From: Flectonema sp. DT1601 | Taxonomy: Eukaryota > Euglenozoa > Diplonemea > Diplonemida > Diplonemidae | Assembly (NCBI GenBank): GCA_964019425.1 | Contig: OZ025835.1 | Span: 682,001-746,000 of the forward strand | DNA: 64,000 nt | Direction: 5' to 3' | Shown here: piece by piece, positions 59,401-64,000 of the stretch | Layout of the letters: every line of letters starts with the position of its first letter | Numbering within the stretch: the first letter of the stretch is position 1 | Notes under the pieces: model-generated | Told to the model about the DNA's origin: nothing | The model's database searches: none | Seen by the model: the letters and a program-made list of their open reading frames with translations, nothing else | Made by a program: the position numbers and the translations under genes

Positions 59401-59891
59401 TTTGCGGATTCCCAGTCCCGTTCGTGTTGCACGCGGTGATGATGTTCATCGCCATGATTCTCACGACCGTTTTCGCTGCCATCGCACTGAACGAGTTCAA
59501 CAATGACGTTGATTACAGTCATAGAGAAATCGGAATCGTAATTCTGAGTTTTGGATGGCTTCAGATTCTCGGTGGTATCGCCAAACCTGCGAACGATTCG
59601 AGCTTTAGGAAGTACTGGGGCTGGGGTCACATTTTGTTTGGTATTACGATATTTATTTTAGCTGTTGTTCAGATGGCATTTGGTATAAAGAATGTCGATA
59701 AATTATATCCCAACACTGATACCAACAGTCTTAAGGTAGCTCTTGTTGTTGGTTTAGCTTTAATGGGAACTATCGTTATGGTAGGTCGGATATACGCAAC
59801 TTGCAAACGAGTTCGTCAGGAGCAACAGTCGTCTAAGGACCCCGAAATGGAGACTGTTCCTCCACACCTTTCGCACCCACAACATATGTAA
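56427..59891 (+). CDS. Five-DOMON / cytochrome b561 membrane redox protein, 1154 aa
   Basis: Signal peptide 1-19; DOMON-1 about 22-175; Pro/Thr-rich stalk about 178-270; DOMON 2-5 from about 271, 438, 615 and 788; then a b561-type domain about 955-1130 with the four haem histidines H962, H1002, H1032 and H1068 in helices at normal spacing, and a short cytoplasmic tail. DOMON modules bind haem or sugar and, joined to b561, pass electrons across the membrane (family knowledge: plant AIR12/CYB561-DOMON, animal FRRS1). Extracellular ferric or ascorbate-linked reductase activity is likely. Five DOMONs is unusual; one is normal. Codon style changes between domains. ATG follows AG 56400-56401 by 25 nt. 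Confidence 0.9.
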   Translation: MKSLSLSSVLFSLLGMVSGVCNTASTDSNFVCMISGAGINVHWRTDTAGNYYEMMVDAQTTGYSSVGWNPTNPAGNKMIGSTVLMGGTADLNTVKMYSPTNTNGASIIATEAAIPSTITQTAITSTGGRVAVRFRRTGVSSGNLLTIFASGSTGTLSRHTNRASQTIDLADGIPQTTPVTAPPTPPPTPTPIVTSPPTPPVTLPPTPITSPPTPITSPPTPITSPPTPITPPTPPFTFPPTPPITLPPTPITSPPTPITLPPTAPPATIPPTPSSCTPSTLIHIGITRYDCMQSLTAAVTMHWNRATTGTTAIAATSTNVNGWFAVAFPQNAGVMTPATAVATSSTATAGVYSITSYSAAGITNTAIPTINSVTTELANGLRILRFNAAISLLTGSTPINYASHSASFQFPVNSAKHTTRGGGVVNFLIGGGVVPTPPVSTCAASTLIESGSTRYGCMQVLSPEVAVHWSRGTATGTGTTRASAPLNVPVGMVAVAFTTSSVNGWFSVSFPQNAGVMSPATAVATSSSTIAETYSINSYSASGITRLISANIATSTTEVVNGQRILRFNIQESFLRSNMPVNYAYHSSIMQFPLDSAKHTTRGSSFVNFLVSPIISPPASTCVASTLIRTGTTRYNCMKALTTSVTMHWNRATTGTTAIAATSTNVNGWFAVAFPTNAGAMAPATSVAMSSATTAGIYSITAKSAAGIATTTSTVVDTPTVETANGLRILRYNAAVSILRSNMPVNYAFHSTEIGFPVNIHTTRGGGTVDFVSGVPVPPVVTPPTFPSGTCTPSTLIQTGTTTYDCMLALSAAVTIHWNRETTATNTAMAASAGVGGWLSIGFPTVATSMTPATAVSSSSATAGGVYSITGRSASAITATTSPNMNFMTTEVLNGNRVIRFNVLTSFLRPNMPVNYAVHSTNPQFPVGNAQHTERGSSVVNFASGTSQSVVGDRNDDTVLTHGRAMIFIWQYWVPLAIFIKGVGPLFCKGKVCGFPVPFVLHAVMMFIAMILTTVFAAIALNEFNNDVDYSHREIGIVILSFGWLQILGGIAKPANDSSFRKYWGWGHILFGITIFILAVVQMAFGIKNVDKLYPNTDTNSLKVALVVGLALMGTIVMVGRIYATCKRVRQEQQSSKDPEMETVPPHLSHPQHM

Positions 59892-60453
59892 CCTTTAACT
59901 GGTTATCTTTCGATTTGTGGGGACAAAAAAAAAAAAAAAAATACGTTTCTATATATTTGTGTTCGTTTTTTATTGTGTGTTTGAAATTGTAATTTCTTTA
60001 CTGTTTATTCTTTCATTTTTTTTTTTTTTTTTTTTATTTGTAGAGTAGTTACAAGTAGCATAGTAGTAGAATCTTAAAAGTGATGGTGCTGTTTATTTAT
60101 TTATTACAGTCACACATTGCCACTGATTCACATATATCAGTCTCCATAGTTCAGTAACTATTTCTGCTTTTATTTTGTTTTTACGATGCGTAAGTGTTTT
60201 TACAAGTAGAAAATTTAGTTGTTCACCTCACTGTCAGCTTTCTAATTACGGAAAGCTGCGAAAAGTTTGTCATTTTTATCAAAATGGGAAAACTCTCAAT
60301 GACTTTCATAAGTTGTATTCTCCAGGGATTCCACGTTTTTGTAAATTTTTTTTTTCTTCCACTCGATTTCAATATTTTTAAGTTCAACTATCGGGCTTAT
60401 TATATTTTATGCGTGACTCTGCCTATTGTCCTTTTGTTTGTTATTAGTTTCAT

Positions 60454-60487
<34 letters not shown>

Positions 60488-60934
60488 CTTGTTTTGTTAA
60501 TTTTGTATTATTATTTCTTTTTTTATTGTTGTCTAAATTTCTCTTGTTTCTCTATTTTTCTCTTTAATTAGAACAACAAGTACTGTGCAAATATAAACCG
60601 ATGGATCTTGTTTGAGTCTTTCGCTGCACTTAGCGGTGAGGACGAAGCAGTTGGTCCTTTGCGTGTTTGAGCGTCGTCAGTACTAACATCTTGCGAAGTA
60701 TGAATACTTTGGAAGATAGGTTTATTTCAACGTTACTTCCTTACTTTCTTATTGATATTCATTTTTCATATCCTTTGGAGTTGTTTCTAATTTTCAAACA
60801 GAAACAATAAATAGTTGTGAAGCATTCCATTTGTTGTTATTCAAAAGAAACTTCTTATTCTTCCTCAAAAATGTTAGTTAATAGTCACTCAGATTTATGA
60901 AATATTTTTTACAGTTAATTACCACCTGCTAATC
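59892..60934. other. Intergenic region, 1.0 kb
   Basis: A17 (59925-59941), T21 (60016-60036) and A28 (60458-60485) tracts; otherwise AT-rich. Overlapping open frames at 60175-60571 are low-complexity. The acceptor TTTTTTACAG (AG 60913-60914) lies 20 nt before the next ATG. Confidence 0.55.
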
Positions 60935-63900
60935 ATGAAGTTACTCAGGATTACTGCACTGGCCACGATGCTGGGATTGTCTAGTGCTGTTTGCGCTACC
61001 GCATCTACTGACAGCAACTACGTGTGCATGATTACAGGTGCTGGCATCAACGTTCACTGGAGGACTGATACGGCTGGGAACTTCTACGACATGTTGGTGG
61101 ATGCTCCACAGACTGGTGCTGCTGGATACGCAGCCGTTGGGTGGAACCCAACCAACCCGACAGGCAACAGAATGATTGGCTCCACTATTTTGATGGGAGC
61201 AACTTCTGATCTGAACACCGTTAGGATGTACTCACCGACAAACACCAACGCGGCCAACATCCTCGCCACTGAAGCAAACATCCCGTCGACCATTACCCAA
61301 ACAGCGATTGCATCTGCCAACAATCGTATCACACTCCGGTTCCGCAGGACTGGTGTCAGCACGGGCAACTTGTTGACCATCTTTGCCTTTGGAAACACGG
61401 GAACCTTGTCTAACCACGGACAAAGCGGAAGGGCTGCCCAAACTATCGACTTGGCTGATGGAGTTGCGATCCCTGCCCCGACTTGCACGGCTTCTACTGA
61501 CAGCAACTACGTGTGCATGATTTCAGGAGCTGGCATCAATGTTCACTGGAGGACTAATAGAGTTGGGAACTACTACGACATGTTGGTGGATGCTCCACAG
61601 ACTGGTGCTGCTGGATACGCCGCCGTTGGATGGAACCCAACCAACCCGACAGGCAACAGAATGATTGGCTCCACTATTTTGATGGGAGCAACTTCTGATC
61701 TGAACACCGTTAGGATGTACTCACCGGCAAACACCAACGGGGCCAACATCCTCGCCACTGAAGCAACCATCCCGTCGACCATTACGCAAACAGCGATTAC
61801 ATCTGCCAACAATCGTATCACACTCCGGTTCCGCAGGACTGGTGTCAGCACGGGCAACTTGTTGACCATCTTTGCCTTTGGAAACACTGGAACCTTGTCT
61901 AACCACGGACAAAGCGGAAGGGCTGCTGAAACTATCAACTTGGCTTCTGTACCAGCTTGCACTGCTTCTACTGACAGCAACTTCGTGTGCATGATTTCAG
62001 GAGCTGGCATCAATGTTCACTGGAGGACTAATACAGCTGGGAACTACTACGACATGTTGGTGGATGCTCCACAGACTGGTGCTAATGGATACGCCGCCGT
62101 TGGATGGAACCCAACCAACCCGACAGGCAACAGAATGATTGGCTCCACTATTTTGATGGGAGCAACTTCTGATCTGAACACCGTTAGGATGTACTCACCG
62201 GCAAACACCAACGGGGCCAACATCCTCGCCACTGAAGCAAACATCCCGTCGACCATTACGCAAACAGCGATTGTATCTGCCAACAATCGTATCACACTCC
62301 GGTTCCGCAGGACTGGTGTTAGCACGGGCAACTTGTTGACCATCTTTGCCTTTGGAAACACCGGAACCTTGTCTAACCACGGACAAAGCGGAAGGGCTGC
62401 CGCAACTATCAGCTTGGCTTCTGTACCGGCCACTGTACCTACTTGCACGGCTTCTACTGACAGCAACTTCGTGTGCATGATTTCAGGAGCTGGCATCAAT
62501 GTTCACTGGAGGACTAATGCAGCTGGGAACTACTACGACATGTTGGTGGATGCTCCACAGACTGGTGCTGCTGGATACGCCGCCGTTGGGTGGAACCCAA
62601 CCAACCCGACAGGCAACAGAATGATTGGCTCCACTATTTTGATGGGAGGAACTTCTGATCTGAACACCGTTAGGATGTACTCACCGACAAACACCAACGG
62701 GGCCAACATCCTCGCTACTGAAGCAACCATCCCGTCGACCATTACGCAAACAGCGATTACATCTGCCAACAATCGTATCACACTCCGGTTCCGCAGGACT
62801 GGTGTCAGCACGGGCAACTTGTTGACCATCTTTGCCTTTGGAAACACTGGAACCTTGTCCAACCACGGACAAAGCGGAAGGGCTGCTGAAACTATCAACT
62901 TAGCTTCTGTACCAGCTTGCACTGCTTCTACTGACAGCAACTTCGTGTGCATGATTTCAGGAGCTGGCATCAATGTTCACTGGAGGACTAATACAGCTGG
63001 GAACTACTACGACATGTTGGTGGATGCTCCACAGACTGGTGCTAATGGATACGCCGCCGTTGGGTGGAACCCAACCAACCCGACAGGCAACAGAATGATT
63101 GGCTCCACTATTTTGATGGGAGCAACTTCTGATCTGAACACCGTTAGGATGTACTCACCGACAAACACCAACGGGGCCAACATCCTCGCCACAGAAGCAA
63201 CCATCCCGTCGACCATTACGCAAACAGCGATTGTATCTGCCAACAATCGTATCACACTCCGGTTCCGCAGGACTGGTGTCAGCACGGGCAACTTGTTGAC
63301 CATCTTTGCCTTTGGAAACACCGGAACCTTGTCTAACCACGGACAAAGCGGAAGGGCTGCCGCAACTATCAGCTTGGCTTCTGTACCGGCCACTGTACCT
63401 ACTTGCACGGCTTCTACTGACAGCAACTTCGTGTGCATGATTTCAGGAGCTGGCATCAATGTTCACTGGAGGACTAATAGAGCTGGGAACTACTACGACA
63501 TGTTGGTGGATGCTCCACAGACTGGTGCTAATGGATACGCCGCCGTTGGGTGGAACCCAACTAACCCGACAGGCAACAGAATGATTGGCTCCACTATTTT
63601 GATGGGAGCAACTTCTGATCTGAACACCGTTAGGATGTACTCACCGACAAACACCAATGGGGCCAACATCCTCGCTACTGAAGCAACCATCCCGTCGACC
63701 ATTACGCAAACAGCAATTGCATCTGCCAACAATCGTATCACACTCCGGTTCCGCAGGACTGGTGTCAGCACGGGCAACTTGTTGACAATCTTTGCCTTTG
63801 GAAACACTGGAACCTTGTCTAACCACGGACAAAGCGGAAGGGCTGCCGCAACTATCAACTTGGCTTCAGTAACTGCTACTGCACCGGTTTGCACGGCATC

Positions 63901-64000
63901 GACTCTCGTTCACACGGGTACCACTAATTATCAATGCATGAAGGCTTTGACAAACGGAGTCGTTATTCACTGGAACATGGCCACGACCGGAACTACTGCC
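60935..64000 (+). CDS. Secreted multi-DOMON protein, 3' end outside window
   Basis: ATG at 60935 opens a frame of 1,022 codons that runs off the window. Signal peptide about 1-22, then six DOMON domains of the 'type 1' form (units start near 61001, 61490, 61964, 62450, 62924, 63410), each with 'GINVHWRT', 'YDMLVDAPQTGA', 'GYAAVGWNPTNP' and 'RFRRTGVSTGN', followed at about 63896 by the first domain of the 'type 2' form found as DOMON 2-5 in the upstream gene. By analogy it probably ends in a b561 domain beyond the edge. Codons are GC-ending, highly optimised in appearance. The gene is clearly a paralogue of 56427-59891 with an expanded type-1 array. Confidence 0.9.
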   Translation, partial: MKLLRITALATMLGLSSAVCATASTDSNYVCMITGAGINVHWRTDTAGNFYDMLVDAPQTGAAGYAAVGWNPTNPTGNRMIGSTILMGATSDLNTVRMYSPTNTNAANILATEANIPSTITQTAIASANNRITLRFRRTGVSTGNLLTIFAFGNTGTLSNHGQSGRAAQTIDLADGVAIPAPTCTASTDSNYVCMISGAGINVHWRTNRVGNYYDMLVDAPQTGAAGYAAVGWNPTNPTGNRMIGSTILMGATSDLNTVRMYSPANTNGANILATEATIPSTITQTAITSANNRITLRFRRTGVSTGNLLTIFAFGNTGTLSNHGQSGRAAETINLASVPACTASTDSNFVCMISGAGINVHWRTNTAGNYYDMLVDAPQTGANGYAAVGWNPTNPTGNRMIGSTILMGATSDLNTVRMYSPANTNGANILATEANIPSTITQTAIVSANNRITLRFRRTGVSTGNLLTIFAFGNTGTLSNHGQSGRAAATISLASVPATVPTCTASTDSNFVCMISGAGINVHWRTNAAGNYYDMLVDAPQTGAAGYAAVGWNPTNPTGNRMIGSTILMGGTSDLNTVRMYSPTNTNGANILATEATIPSTITQTAITSANNRITLRFRRTGVSTGNLLTIFAFGNTGTLSNHGQSGRAAETINLASVPACTASTDSNFVCMISGAGINVHWRTNTAGNYYDMLVDAPQTGANGYAAVGWNPTNPTGNRMIGSTILMGATSDLNTVRMYSPTNTNGANILATEATIPSTITQTAIVSANNRITLRFRRTGVSTGNLLTIFAFGNTGTLSNHGQSGRAAATISLASVPATVPTCTASTDSNFVCMISGAGINVHWRTNRAGNYYDMLVDAPQTGANGYAAVGWNPTNPTGNRMIGSTILMGATSDLNTVRMYSPTNTNGANILATEATIPSTITQTAIASANNRITLRFRRTGVSTGNLLTIFAFGNTGTLSNHGQSGRAAATINLASVTATAPVCTASTLVHTGTTNYQCMKALTNGVVIHWNMATTGTTA
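61001..63895 (+). repeat. Six tandem DOMON-coding units with a 960-bp two-unit period
   Basis: Unit lengths are 489, 474, 486, 474, 486 and 486 bp. Units 2 and 4 share the junction '...SVPACTAST', units 3 and 5 share '...SVPATVPTCTAST'. The array therefore grew by duplicating a 960-bp pair rather than single units. Confidence 0.9.

Noticed and set aside
61084-63894. Repeated - strand frames of 133-150 codons opposite each DOMON unit
   Set aside because: They recur only because the sense strand is a repeat; no acceptor, signal or domain supports them.
27253-64000. Retroelements, LTRs or virus-derived genes
   Set aside because: No reverse transcriptase, integrase, capsid or long terminal repeats seen on either strand.

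Overview
The window looks like nuclear DNA of a free-living, probably flagellated, single-celled eukaryote. All 17 genes I accept (18 counting the edge-crossing DOMON gene) read on the + strand, gaps are often only 130-400 bp, the standard stop codons are used, and nearly every start codon has a pyrimidine-rich stretch ending in AG 1-65 nt upstream. Together with near-identical tandem ribosomal-protein genes and very few cis-introns, this is what one expects of long unidirectional gene clusters matured by spliced-leader trans-splicing. A euglenozoan (diplonemid or free-living kinetoplastid) is my leading guess; a dinoflagellate-lineage organism is an alternative. No spliced-leader gene was identified with confidence, so this is inference.

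Layout. 1-27252: one uninterrupted, visibly GC-rich reading frame, cut by the left edge, for a type I surface protein of more than 9,080 residues with 14 von Willebrand A (vWA) domains, 14 EGF-like repeats, two cadherin-like/C-type-lectin modules, about a hundred PSI-like C-x-W-C repeats, one membrane span and an acidic tail. 27253-29093: intergenic with a short dispersed repeat. 29094-31256: an EDEM-type GH47 alpha-mannosidase whose real C-terminus is only recovered by splicing two short introns. 31786-32400: coiled-coil protein. 32648-37459: four eL22 ribosomal-protein genes (one divergent and intronless, three near-identical with an intron), interrupted by a helical-repeat, probably mitochondrial, protein. 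37703-38674: membrane-anchored EEP nuclease/phosphodiesterase. 38963-42541: receptor adenylyl cyclase. 43714-46542: WW + MORN protein. 46933-47223: small acidic protein. 48308-49159: EF-hand protein. 49290-51107: receptor with a degenerate cyclase domain. 51559-53610: Cys-rich type I membrane protein sharing the C-x-W-C motif with the giant protein. 53809-54465: unknown protein. 56427-59891: five-DOMON / cytochrome b561 membrane protein. 60935-64000+: a second DOMON array, running off the right edge.

How they fit together. Three genes encode large surface or secreted proteins built from repeats (giant vWA/lectin/PSI protein, two DOMON proteins). Two encode receptor-like cyclase-fold proteins, one apparently active and one apparently dead. 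EF-hand and MORN proteins could act in calcium or flagellar signalling. Because clusters like this are usually co-transcribed without shared function, neighbourhood should not be over-read. Genes fall into two codon styles: GC-rich, optimised-looking (giant protein, eL22 array, much of the DOMON genes) and AT-rich (all others).

Best leads: the giant protein; eL22 copies that are identical from ATG to stop but unrelated outside; an LSU rRNA fragment and a 134-bp repeat with direct-repeat flanks in the 47.4-47.9 kb gap; a cluster of near-perfect hairpins at 55.9-56.2 kb; and the A-rich cis versus pyrimidine-rich trans splice acceptors.
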